Positions 44,051-51,442 of a stretch of DNA of 58,119 nt are shown here, piece by piece. The stretch comes from RGIG8244 sp045592785 (GTDB lineage: Bacteria; Verrucomicrobiota; Lentisphaeria; Victivallales; UBA1829). A model generated the notes under the pieces. The model saw only the letters and a program-made list of their open reading frames with translations. It was not told the origin of the DNA and searched no databases. The stretch's first letter is position 1, and every line of letters begins with the position of its first letter. The position numbers were made by a program, and so were the translations under genes. The stretch is taken from NCBI GenBank assembly GCA_045592785.1, contig JAZNVL010000051.1, forward strand, positions 1-58,119, in the 5' to 3' direction.

Positions 44051-44142
44051 TTATTATTACGGAAACATAGCAACGGAGGAACCGGTTCGTGCCTGTTCCT
44101 CCGTACCGATCCGTACTTATCCGTACTCATCCGTAATAATAA
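44051..44142 (+). repeat. Nested inverted repeats with phased TCCGT decamers (locus 2)
   Basis: Outer arms TTATTATTACGGA (44051-44063) and TCCGTAATAATAA (44130-44142) are a perfect 13-bp inverted repeat. Inner arms ACGGAGGAAC (44073-44082) and GTTCCTCCGT (44095-44104) are a perfect 10-bp inverted repeat. TCCGT starts at 44100, 44110, 44120 and 44130, exactly 10 bp apart. It lies between parC and the pseudopilin and could serve as terminator, but the phased decamers are not needed for that. Confidence 0.75.
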
Positions 44143-44160
44143 AAACGAAAAATTTAATAA

Positions 44161-44194
44161 ATTTTGTTAATTTTGCTTGATTTTGTTAATTTTG
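44161..44194 (+). repeat. 15-bp direct repeat upstream of pseudopilin
   Basis: ATTTTGTTAATTTTG occurs at 44161-44175 and again at 44180-44194, 19 bp apart, in the likely promoter region (possible TTGCTT at 44173, TGATAT at 44196). Confidence 0.6.
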
Positions 44195-44236
44195 GTGATA
44201 TTTTATAGACAGACACCAAAAAACGAAAGGCAAACA

Positions 44237-45226
44237 ATGAACAAACGGAACTTTACTCTGATCGGACTTCGGATGGCTGGTGTAAGGAAAAACTGTTTTT
44301 CAGAAAATAAAAACAACACCTCCTTACGCCCGCAAGGGCGCGCTTCACGTTTGCCGCAGGCAAACTCTTCACGCCTTCACATCTTCACTCGATCAGCGTT
44401 CACGCTGATCGAACTATTGGTCGTAATTGCGATCATAGGGATCCTTTCTGCCATGCTTCTGCCTGCGTTAGGCAGAGTGAAAGAAACGAGCAAGAACAAC
44501 GGGTGCATGTCTTTGATGAAGCAGTATGCCCTTGCCACCTCCAATTACAATACCAACTGGGATCAATACATGCCCGATGTGCAGACGTATCTGCTGCCGG
44601 AAGGCGATTTTACATCCTCCCTCGGCGTGAAGGGTGACAGGCTGCCGCCGGAAGAATATGTACGGTGTCCGGCGGACGACTCCACGGAAAAACTGGGACG
44701 TCTGGGCAAATGCGATCAGACGGACAACGGACTGGATGATTTTCTGTATGTTTCCATCGGGGGGAGCGGGAGCAATCTCTCCAATTCGGCTTCGCCCACC
44801 TCAAAAGGGCCCTCTGTCATGATGGTAAAAGCCATCGGCCCCCTGATGATCCGTCCGGCGGACCGGGTGACGTGGACCGATTATCAGGCGACCTCCACGG
44901 ATGTGCTTACGGGTGCGTATATCAACCCGGGTCAGGGAAAAGGCAAACAGTCTGACACGCTTAAAAACAATGTATTCCGTCATATCGGCAATTCCTCCAA
45001 CGCGGCGTTTATGGATGGTCATGCCGCGCCCATCCGGTTGATCAAAGAGATCAAGACGGTGAACCACGGACACGATCTGGCGGAAGGACACCAATGGAAT
45101 CCGCCGCTGAACCAGGAATTTCCCTACGGACCCCGTCCGGCGAATACGACACTCAATCCGGAAGGCGAATCGAAAAAAGCCTACGTCCACGCCTGTCCGG
45201 ACAACCCTACCGTTATCTGGAAATAA
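44237..45226 (+). CDS. Pseudopilin with extended leader and H-x-DG motif
   Basis: A 329-residue prepilin-like protein. The class III signal sequence FTLIELLVVIAIIGILSAML begins at residue 55, so the leader before it is ~54 residues instead of the usual 5-15. The protein starts MNKRNFTLIG, which looks like a first, broken FTLIEL motif, and then runs through a Ser/Arg/Asn-rich insert encoded by hairpin-rich DNA. A C-terminal H-x10-DG motif (RHIGNSSNAAFMDG) resembles the H-X9-DG signature with one extra residue. ATG 44237 has GAAAGG upstream. Whether the long leader is processed normally is unknown. Confidence 0.85.
   Translation: MNKRNFTLIGLRMAGVRKNCFSENKNNTSLRPQGRASRLPQANSSRLHIFTRSAFTLIELLVVIAIIGILSAMLLPALGRVKETSKNNGCMSLMKQYALATSNYNTNWDQYMPDVQTYLLPEGDFTSSLGVKGDRLPPEEYVRCPADDSTEKLGRLGKCDQTDNGLDDFLYVSIGGSGSNLSNSASPTSKGPSVMMVKAIGPLMIRPADRVTWTDYQATSTDVLTGAYINPGQGKGKQSDTLKNNVFRHIGNSSNAAFMDGHAAPIRLIKEIKTVNHGHDLAEGHQWNPPLNQEFPYGPRPANTTLNPEGESKKAYVHACPDNPTVIWK
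44327..44412 (+). repeat. Three successive hairpins inside the pseudopilin leader
   Basis: CGCCC-gcaa-GGGCG (44327-44340), GTTTGCC-gca-GGCAAAC (44349-44365) and a 10-bp stem TCGATCAGCG (44389-44398) with CGCTGATCGA (44403-44412) around a 4-nt loop. The right arm of the last one encodes the conserved TLIE of the pilin motif. All are in frame and separated by short linkers. Confidence 0.8.
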
Positions 45227-45243
45227 GAACAGGAGAACACATC

Positions 45244-45975
45244 ATGGATCATGTTGAAATCCGAAATCTGAAAAAAGTATACCGGGCTTCCGGGGAGAAT
45301 GAAGATGTATATGCCGTCAATGATATTACTCTCACCGTTCCCCGGGGAGAATTTCTTGCTGTCATGGGTGCCAGCGGATCCGGAAAGACCACGCTGCTCC
45401 ATCTCATTGCCGGGCTGACCGCATCCACGGAAGGCTCGGTCACCATCAACGGCGTGTGCATCGACACCTTGTCCGACCGGAAGCAGACGTTGTTCCGCCG
45501 GGATCATATCGGCTTCGTGTTCCAGTCTTTCAACCTGATCCCCACGCTGACTGCGGAAGAAAATATTCTGCTCCCCGTTTTGGCGGGCGGCGGACACCAT
45601 ATTGCAAAAGAAAAACTGCGTTCCGCACTGGATCAACTGCTGGAACGGTTGAACCTCACCGGCAGACGTCATCATTATCCCGATGCCATGTCCGGCGGCG
45701 AACAGCAGCGGACCGCCATTGCCCGGGCACTTCTGCTGGATTACGCCGCGGAGACCGAAGGCACGCTTCTGCTGGCAGATGAACCCACCGGCAATCTGGA
45801 TTCCGCCAACGGGGAAGTCATCTGCAAGCTCCTGCGGGAACTTTGCACCGAACGCAAGCACACCATGATCGTGGTGACGCATGAACCGGCAGTTGCCCGG
45901 TGGGCGGACCGTGTCATCCGGTTGAAAGACGGTAAAATAGTGGAAGACATTCCTGCGGACAAATTGGAGGCGTGA
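45244..45975 (+). CDS. ABC transporter ATP-binding protein, LolD/MacB type
   Basis: A 243-residue ATPase. Walker A is GASGSGKTT (42-50), the signature is MSGGEQQRTAIARAL and Walker B LLLADEPTGNLDS, the exact style of LolD/MacB/FtsE enzymes that work with FtsX-fold permeases. ATG 45244 has AGGAG 8 nt upstream and follows the pseudopilin stop by 17 bp. The permease gene starts 2 bp after its stop. It probably drives lipoprotein or substrate extrusion rather than import. Confidence 0.93.
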   Translation: MDHVEIRNLKKVYRASGENEDVYAVNDITLTVPRGEFLAVMGASGSGKTTLLHLIAGLTASTEGSVTINGVCIDTLSDRKQTLFRRDHIGFVFQSFNLIPTLTAEENILLPVLAGGGHHIAKEKLRSALDQLLERLNLTGRRHHYPDAMSGGEQQRTAIARALLLDYAAETEGTLLLADEPTGNLDSANGEVICKLLRELCTERKHTMIVVTHEPAVARWADRVIRLKDGKIVEDIPADKLEA

Positions 45976-45977
45976 AC

Positions 45978-48908
45978 ATGATCCTTCTGAAACTGGTCTG
46001 GCGTGATTTTATCCGGCGGCGTTCCATGTTTTCGTTTGCGTTCCTTGCCATCGCCGCGGTATGCTGTCTCATTGTCTGGTTCGTGGGCAGTCTCGATACC
46101 TCATCCATGGCGGGCAATGCCGCAGAAAGCTATCTGGGGAAATACTCCCTCGCCATTGCATCCAACGATCCCATCCCCGATCACGTCTTTGATGCGGTCC
46201 GGCGACTCCCCGGCGCAGTCCGGATCTCCTACGGAATACAGAAGCCCGCCGTCATGCACCTCAAAGACTTCAAGGAAGGCTTGAAACCCTCCGGCATGGG
46301 CGACCGGCGCAGTCCCATGCTCACCGGGATCGGGATCACGGAATCCCCCTTTGAACTGGAAGACGGACGCTGGTTTGCCAACCCGGGCGAATGTGTGGTG
46401 GGCGAATCGGCGGAGAAACTTCTCTGTGCCATTCCCGGGGAGGAATCCAGCCGGAAAATCAAGATCGGGGACCGGATCCGGGTCTCGGCGGATCCGGGCG
46501 AATCGGAACTGGTGGTCACCGGGATCTTCGAACAGCAATCCACGGATGGTGTCAAGATGGGCGGCAAGGGGAATGGAACGTTTGCATTCGGGTTCGGACT
46601 GGGCATCGGCGGCGGCGTAATGAAACCCGCGCCGAAACCTGCCGCCGCGAACGCGCAAACACAGAAACCGCCGCGCAGAAGAGGTCCTTCCCGCAGAGGC
46701 GTGCAGATCTCCCCCATGCAGCCCTGCGTTTATGTTTCGCTGGATGATGCCGACCGGATCACCGGCAATGATCTTTCGCTGAACATCATTTATGTGGAAC
46801 TCGCCGGAGGCGTGAAGGAAACGGATTATTACGCCGCACTGGAAAAAGAAATCGGGACCACTCTGAAAAACGCCGGACTGCGCACCTTCGACAAACGTCC
46901 GCCCGAACCTTCCGCAGAAAACATGTCACCCGGCATGGCTCTGGGACAGGCATGGTCCGCCATCGGATTGATCATTATCGCCTCGGTCTTCATCATCTTC
47001 ACCACATTGAGTATGGGCGTGGGCGAAAAGATCCGTCAGCTCGCCATGCTCCGGACCATCGGATTCACCAAAACACAAGTCGCGCTTTTCATCCTCATCC
47101 AGGGGATCGCACTCGGACTCCTCGGGTGGATCGCCGGGTTGTTCTCCGGATGGCTGCTCATCACACTGCTCCTTACCATGAAAGCAGGTACATGGGTCCC
47201 CGTGATCCTCACCGCACCCTGCATCCTCTTTGCCCTGCTCTGTTCCATTACAGGCGCATTGATCGCCTCGATCCTCCCGGCATGGCGGGCGACCTGCATC
47301 GCGCCGGCGGAGTCCATGACCCGGAAGAACCGGAATCTCACGGCAAAACAACTGTTCCTTTCCGGTGTGACCGGACTTCTTCTGCTTGCGCTGATCCCGG
47401 TTATGGTCTTCCTGCTCCCCTGTGAAGTGGAAACGAAACTCCTGCTTTTCACCACCGCAGGCACATTCCTGCTGGGTGCCGGATTCCTTCTGTTCTTCCC
47501 CTGGACTCTGGTCATCACGGAAAAACTTTTCGGATCCGTCACGGCAAAGCTCTTCGGGTTCCACCGCCTGTTCCTGACGAAAGTCCTCACGGGAAACCAA
47601 TGGCGTACGCTGGGAACCACCATTTCCATCTCCATCGGACTGGGTCTTTTCACCGCCATTCACATTTGGAGTTCCTCCATGCTTTCCATGTTCACCGTGC
47701 CGGACACCATCCCCAATACCATCGTCCGGTTCCAGGAAGGCGTGATCTCACCCGAAACTTCACAGGGGATCCGGGCTTACCCCGCCATCCGGAGCGGACA
47801 CTTTCTCCGGCTCGCGGTGGCGCAACCTCAACTGGATCCCGTACTGGCAGAAAAAATGCAGCAGCGCGGCGCGATGGCTCCGAACTTTGTGACCTTCGGA
47901 CTGGATGCGGAAACCGTCTGGCGGACAGAAGATCCCCTGCTCCGGCTGAAATTCGTGGAAGGCTCTCCCGCAGAAGTCCGTAACGCGTTCGCAAAAGAAA
48001 ACGCACGGGTCTGCGTGATCCCGGAAACCGTTTCCGTTCACGGTGACCTTCATGTGGGCGACACCCTGAAACTGGCGAAGTCGAAAGTCCGTAAGCCAAG
48101 CCGTACCGCGGGGATTACGCCGCAGGATCATGCGGAATATACCGTTGTCGGGGTGGTGGATTTCCCCTGGGTCTGGCTCTCCAAATGTGCCGGGGTACGG
48201 GTCTCCGCCGGAAGGACCGCCGGGCTGATCTTTGTTCCTTACGATGCCGTGCTGGAAGATTTCGGCGCACCGGACGGGGAATTTTTCTGGTTCGATACGG
48301 TCCCGGACACGGAATATAACGCATTAAGTCAATACATGCGCGATGTGGCAAAAGGTGTCGCAGCGAACACCGATACGGCATCGGTCAGGAGTTATTCCGG
48401 CGGCACGCTCTGGGACAGCGGCATCAACAAATATTATGTGCAGGTAAGCTCCGTGGAAAGCCTGAACAATTCCCTCAATTCCCGTTCGGACGGCGTCATC
48501 GACGCCATGGCGAAAATGCCGTTGATCATCCTCATCCTTTCGGTCATTGCGGTATTGAACACCATGATCGTTTCGGTCCGTGCCAGACGTTGGGAGATGG
48601 GTGTCCTGCGTGCGTGCGGGATCACCCGGGGCGGATTGATCCGTATGATCCTGGCGGAATCACTGCTGATCGGGTTCTGCGCCTGTGTCATGAGTTTTTC
48701 CTTCGGACTCTTTTACGCCTGGATCGCGGCGGAAATGGTGGAATTCGCGCCGGTCTTCGGTGTTATTGCGCCGCCGCTGGTGATCCCGTGGGCGAAACTC
48801 GCTTACGGTTATCTTCTTGCGATAGCGGTCTGCATACTTGCGGGCATTTACCCTGCGATTTCCGCCGGACTCTGTGATGCTGCGGACTTGCTCCGCCGCA
48901 AGGAATAA
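45978..48908 (+). CDS. FtsX/MacB-type ABC transporter permease, large
   Basis: A 976-residue membrane protein with one N-terminal helix (about 20-40), a periplasmic MacB-PCD domain and two FtsX-like helix sets (about 310-440 and at the C-terminus about 840-970), like two fused half-permeases. A low-complexity insert (about 195-240) of Gly repeats then Pro/Ala and Arg residues (PPRRRGPSRRG) interrupts the first periplasmic domain. It works with the preceding ATPase. ATG 45978 is preferred over GTG 45972 because GGAGG lies 7 nt upstream. Confidence 0.88.
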   Translation: MILLKLVWRDFIRRRSMFSFAFLAIAAVCCLIVWFVGSLDTSSMAGNAAESYLGKYSLAIASNDPIPDHVFDAVRRLPGAVRISYGIQKPAVMHLKDFKEGLKPSGMGDRRSPMLTGIGITESPFELEDGRWFANPGECVVGESAEKLLCAIPGEESSRKIKIGDRIRVSADPGESELVVTGIFEQQSTDGVKMGGKGNGTFAFGFGLGIGGGVMKPAPKPAAANAQTQKPPRRRGPSRRGVQISPMQPCVYVSLDDADRITGNDLSLNIIYVELAGGVKETDYYAALEKEIGTTLKNAGLRTFDKRPPEPSAENMSPGMALGQAWSAIGLIIIASVFIIFTTLSMGVGEKIRQLAMLRTIGFTKTQVALFILIQGIALGLLGWIAGLFSGWLLITLLLTMKAGTWVPVILTAPCILFALLCSITGALIASILPAWRATCIAPAESMTRKNRNLTAKQLFLSGVTGLLLLALIPVMVFLLPCEVETKLLLFTTAGTFLLGAGFLLFFPWTLVITEKLFGSVTAKLFGFHRLFLTKVLTGNQWRTLGTTISISIGLGLFTAIHIWSSSMLSMFTVPDTIPNTIVRFQEGVISPETSQGIRAYPAIRSGHFLRLAVAQPQLDPVLAEKMQQRGAMAPNFVTFGLDAETVWRTEDPLLRLKFVEGSPAEVRNAFAKENARVCVIPETVSVHGDLHVGDTLKLAKSKVRKPSRTAGITPQDHAEYTVVGVVDFPWVWLSKCAGVRVSAGRTAGLIFVPYDAVLEDFGAPDGEFFWFDTVPDTEYNALSQYMRDVAKGVAANTDTASVRSYSGGTLWDSGINKYYVQVSSVESLNNSLNSRSDGVIDAMAKMPLIILILSVIAVLNTMIVSVRARRWEMGVLRACGITRGGLIRMILAESLLIGFCACVMSFSFGLFYAWIAAEMVEFAPVFGVIAPPLVIPWAKLAYGYLLAIAVCILAGIYPAISAGLCDAADLLRRKE

Positions 48909-48952
48909 ACGAAAAAAAGACGAAAAAAAAGGATCTTTTTTACAATTCGGAC

Positions 48953-48980
48953 TTGAAATTCCGGAAAAGGGATATATATT
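48953..48980 (+). promoter_or_regulatory. Promoter of tRNA-Pro
   Basis: TTGAAA (48953-48958), 16 bp, TATATT (48975-48980), 21 bp before the tRNA. Confidence 0.65.
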
Positions 48981-49001
48981 ATGCAATCAAAAGGAAGAAG
49001 T

Positions 49002-49079
49002 CGGGATGTAGCGCAGCCTGGTTAGCGCGTTTGACTGGGGGTCAAAAGGTCGTGAGTTCGATTCTCATCATCCCGACCA
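49002..49079 (+). tRNA. tRNA-Pro (anticodon GGG)
   Basis: A 78-nt cloverleaf with CCA encoded. Acceptor CGGGATG pairs with CATCCCG, discriminator A, then CCA (49077-49079). The D-arm contains AGCCTGGTTAGCGC. The anticodon arm TTTGA/TCAAA encloses the loop CTGGGGG, giving GGG. The T arm has GTTCGATTC. It reads the proline codons CCC/CCU. The 3' end is the start of a direct repeat that recurs at 51094. Confidence 0.97.
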
Positions 49080-49212
49080 TTTTTTTTTGTTCTCTACAAT
49101 CCAGTCCTTTATGGCTGGATTTTTTTGTATCTTGATTTTACCCAATGAATGACAGGTATTTACAGCAAATCATCTCCCAAACAGAGAACAAATAGAGAAC
49201 GCAAAATTCTCT
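49073..49212 (+). repeat. tRNA-associated direct repeat, copy 1 (probable attachment site)
   Basis: It begins with the tRNA 3' end CCGACCA, a T-run and TTCTCTA, and continues for ~140 bp to AATTCTCT. It contains two short motifs AGAGAAC separated by 4-5 nt and an inverted GTTCTCT, the pattern of integrase arm/core sites. Copy 2 at 51094-51231 is very similar (roughly 85 percent by eye). Confidence 0.75.
49099..49126 (+). terminator. Terminator of tRNA-Pro
   Basis: ATCCAG (49099-49104) pairs with CTGGAT (49115-49120), followed by six T. It lies within the direct repeat; the second copy keeps a weakened version. Confidence 0.75.
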
Positions 49213-49223
49213 CTAAATCGGTG

Positions 49224-49337
49224 TGCAATGCCTCTCCGGAGGAAATGGTGCATTTGATCCGTTCCGTAGTGGCCGCGTTTGCCGGTTCAGAACCCCAAAA
49301 CGACGACATCACACTTCTGGTGATGGGATACAGATGA
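49224..49337 (+). pseudogene. C-terminal remnant of PP2C/SpoIIE-type phosphatase
   Basis: About 37 codons reading CNASPEEMVHLIRSVVAAF and PQNDDITLLVMGYR, the final helix and D-D-I-T-L-L strand of RsbU/SpoIIE-like serine phosphatases. The 5' part is absent: upstream is the tRNA-associated repeat. It looks like a gene cut by the insertion event at tRNA-Pro. Confidence 0.7.
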
Positions 49338-49445
49338 TCGCAGGCTGTGCGGTTATTTTTCGATACGGCTTTTGCCTCAACAGAAAAAACTTTTGTTTGA
49401 GTTGAAAGCCGTTTTTGATTTCGGGCCTCTGCACATCACAAAGTG

Positions 49446-49485
49446 GCATTCCGGTCTGCGGCCATCGGCCTTTTACCGGGAATGC
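49446..49485 (+). repeat. Imperfect inverted repeat in the accessory gap
   Basis: GCATTCCGGT (49446-49455) faces ACCGGGAATGC (49475-49485) with one bulged G, and an inner GGCC-atc-GGCC. A 12-bp direct repeat TGTTTGAGTTGA is at 49394 and 49486. The gap 49338-49504 holds nothing else recognisable. Confidence 0.5.
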
Positions 49486-49504
49486 TGTTTGAGTTGAGAA
49501 GATG

Positions 49505-50167
49505 TTACTCCTTCCACTCGGTATCCCGGCGTAAAATTCTTTGGTCACTGCCGCATCCGCCGATGATGGAATCGCTTTGAGAGAAACTTTTGGTCAGTAC
49601 ACTTCCGGCTGCCACTATGCAGTTATCCGGAAGACAGCACCCCTTTAACAATGTGGTGCGGCAGCCCAGCCAAACGTGTTTTCCAACAGTCACAGACCGG
49701 GGAGGATTAATGATCTTTCCGGAGCGATCCATAATGTCATGATGGTCGCTGTCCATGATCAGATTGTCCCAGGAAGAAAGAAATCCATCACCGATAGAGA
49801 TTTCATGATCACAGATGATGGTGGTCCCGGCGGTGGTGCGGAACTGCCTGCCGATGGAAAGGTGACCGTTTTTCTTGACTTCCAATGCAGATCCGCGTCC
49901 CAGTGATGCTTTTCCGAAAAAGTTGACTGTCCCGGCAATGGAAAGTATGGTTGAATGCGTCCGGTAATGGGAAACTTCACATCTTCCGATTTTTATCATG
50001 GCATGAGAAACAGAGGAAGTGATATTGATTTTACCCTTGAGCGAACTGATTTTCGTTTTGGCAAATATCATAACCGGCAGTTTGACTGCACTTTTGAACG
50101 GCAGCATTTTGAAGTTGAAATAAATGGTTTTCAACCAGTTGACTTGAAAATAATATTTTAATTTCAT
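49505..50167 (-). CDS. Hexapeptide-repeat acyltransferase
   Basis: A 220-residue protein with a left-handed beta-helix domain (about 80-210). Hexapeptide turns include LGRGSALEV, IGRQFRTTAGTTI, IGDGFLSSWDNL, VGKHVWLGCRTTLLKG and IVAAGSVLTKSF. Members of this family O-acetylate or otherwise acylate sugars. The N-terminal 60 residues are basic and may sit at the membrane. It is the second gene after another acyltransferase, 17 bp apart, inside the tRNA-Pro repeats. Confidence 0.8.
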   Translation of the reverse strand: MKLKYYFQVNWLKTIYFNFKMLPFKSAVKLPVMIFAKTKISSLKGKINITSSVSHAMIKIGRCEVSHYRTHSTILSIAGTVNFFGKASLGRGSALEVKKNGHLSIGRQFRTTAGTTIICDHEISIGDGFLSSWDNLIMDSDHHDIMDRSGKIINPPRSVTVGKHVWLGCRTTLLKGCCLPDNCIVAAGSVLTKSFSQSDSIIGGCGSDQRILRRDTEWKE

Positions 50168-50184
50168 TCTTCCCGCCGCTCATT

Positions 50185-50835
50185 TCATTTGCCGGGGTCT
50201 TCGTTTTCCAGTATTTGCAGACACCGTTCGATATCGCCCATCGGGAGCTGCTTTATAAACGCAATATCCCTGTCAAACCAACGGCTCTTTTGTAAACGGG
50301 CAATGGTGTTTTCGTCAAAACGGTAACGCAGTACCTTTGCCGGCAAGCCCACCACAATGGCATAAGGCGGAACATCTTTGGTAACAACGGCATTGGTTCC
50401 GACAACCGCCCCGTCTCCGATAGTGACACCATCCATGATCACTGCATTCAGTCCGATCCAGACATCGTGGCCGATAGTGACCGGCCGGGTCTGTTCAAAC
50501 GCCACGCGGTGTTCCGGAGCAACGCCGATCGGACCGTCCTTTGTGTAACACTCCCGGTGGACAAGAGAATGGGTGGTCAGTGCGGTAAGCGGATGACTGC
50601 CGGTGCCGATGGAAACGTTGCGGGCGATGGAACAGAAACTTCCGATGACAGTGCGTTTATCCCGGACAGAGACACCGTCGGCAATATAAGTATATTTGCC
50701 GATAGAGATACCGCGTTTCCGCAAATTTGCGCTATACATGGTGGCGTCATTGTGTTTGCCACGGTAAATTTTCCGTTTTTCTTTGCTGTAAAAGAACAGG
50801 ATATTGGAAAGAAGTTTTATCCAGAATTTTTTCAT
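50185..50835 (-). CDS. Hexapeptide-repeat acetyltransferase (CatB/WbbJ-like)
   Basis: A 216-residue protein with a complete left-handed beta-helix (IGKYTYIADG, IGSFCSIARNVSIGTGSHP, IGHDVWIGLNAVIMDGVTIGDGAVVGTNAVVTKDV) and the PAKVLRYRF C-terminal motif of xenobiotic/sugar acetyltransferases. The catalytic His is probably the one in GTGSHPL. Start at ATG 50835, with AAAGGAG 9 nt upstream; the in-frame start 18 codons earlier lies at the -10 box. It likely decorates surface polysaccharide. Confidence 0.85.
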   Translation of the reverse strand: MKKFWIKLLSNILFFYSKEKRKIYRGKHNDATMYSANLRKRGISIGKYTYIADGVSVRDKRTVIGSFCSIARNVSIGTGSHPLTALTTHSLVHRECYTKDGPIGVAPEHRVAFEQTRPVTIGHDVWIGLNAVIMDGVTIGDGAVVGTNAVVTKDVPPYAIVVGLPAKVLRYRFDENTIARLQKSRWFDRDIAFIKQLPMGDIERCLQILENEDPGK

Positions 50836-50861
50836 AAACGTTTCTCCTTTGATGTTACAGT

Positions 50862-50889
50862 AATATAACATAAAATATACTAATTTCAA
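50862..50889 (-). promoter_or_regulatory. Promoter of acyltransferase pair
   Basis: On the minus strand: TTGAAA (50884-50889), 16 bp, TATATT (50862-50867), about 27 bp before the ATG. Confidence 0.65.
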
Positions 50890-50973
50890 ACATAAGTCGC
50901 AGGTTTGACTATTTTTCGGGGCATTTTGCGTTTGTTTCGGAGCAAAAGTCCTTTCGGTTGATTAGAAAAATTT

Positions 50974-51004
50974 TCTCTGTTTTCAAAAATGCTGAAAACA
51001 GAGA
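50974..51004 (-). terminator. Perfect 12-bp hairpin, possible minus-strand terminator
   Basis: TCTCTGTTTTCA (50974-50985) and TGAAAACAGAGA (50993-51004) enclose a 7-nt loop. On the minus strand the stem is followed by AAATTTTTC. It could end transcripts coming from the ligase operon. Confidence 0.5.
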
Positions 51005-51093
51005 TATTTTCGCGAGTTATTGAAGCGTTGAGCATATTCTATTAACTTGCAACCGTTTGAGCTTGGGAGAATTTTCCAAATTAAGCGAAAATG

Positions 51094-51231
51094 CCGACCA
51101 TTTTTTTGGTTCTCTATGATCCAGTCCTTTATGGCTGGTTTTTTTGTGTCTTGATTTTACCCACAGAACCACAGGTATTTACAGCAAATTATCGACCCAA
51201 CAGAGAACAAATAGAGAACGCCAAATTCTCT
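51094..51231 (+). repeat. tRNA-associated direct repeat, copy 2
   Basis: It starts with CCGACCA (the last 7 nt of tRNA-Pro) and T7, then repeats copy 1 (49073-49212) to AATTCTCT. No other tRNA sequence precedes it, as expected for an att site on the far side of an inserted element. Confidence 0.75.
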
Positions 51232-51280
51232 GTTGTAAGTCCAGCATCCTATAAATATCAACAGGAGAAACGGCACTAAA

Positions 51281-51442
51281 ATGGTTCTGATTTTCGCATT
51301 GAACGGAAAGCCGTCATCTCCAAACACGGCAAAGAGAAAGCAGCAAACCAACCGTTTACCTATCCTGACCGTCAACCGCCGCGACACGCCCCCAGAAACG
51401 CAAAAAGGAGGTAAAAAACTAATGACGCTGAGTTTCAAATAA
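51281..51442 (+). other. Possible small ORF after copy 2 of the att repeat
   Basis: A 53-codon frame (ATG 51281, TAA 51440-51442) preceded at 12 nt by AGGAG. Inside its end, AAGGAGG at about 51405 precedes another in-frame ATG (51422) that is closed after six codons, suggesting a remnant of a gene start that was cut. It overlaps the last bases of the convergent ligase gene. No family recognised. Confidence 0.2.

Noticed and set aside
41773..44130. A 785-codon minus-strand frame
   Set aside because: It is antisense to parC, which has its active-site Tyr and full-length similarity; no independent motif.
49446..49485. Imperfect inverted repeat considered as an integron attC site
   Set aside because: It lacks the conserved R'/R'' core (GTTRRRY-like) boxes and no integron integrase is present.
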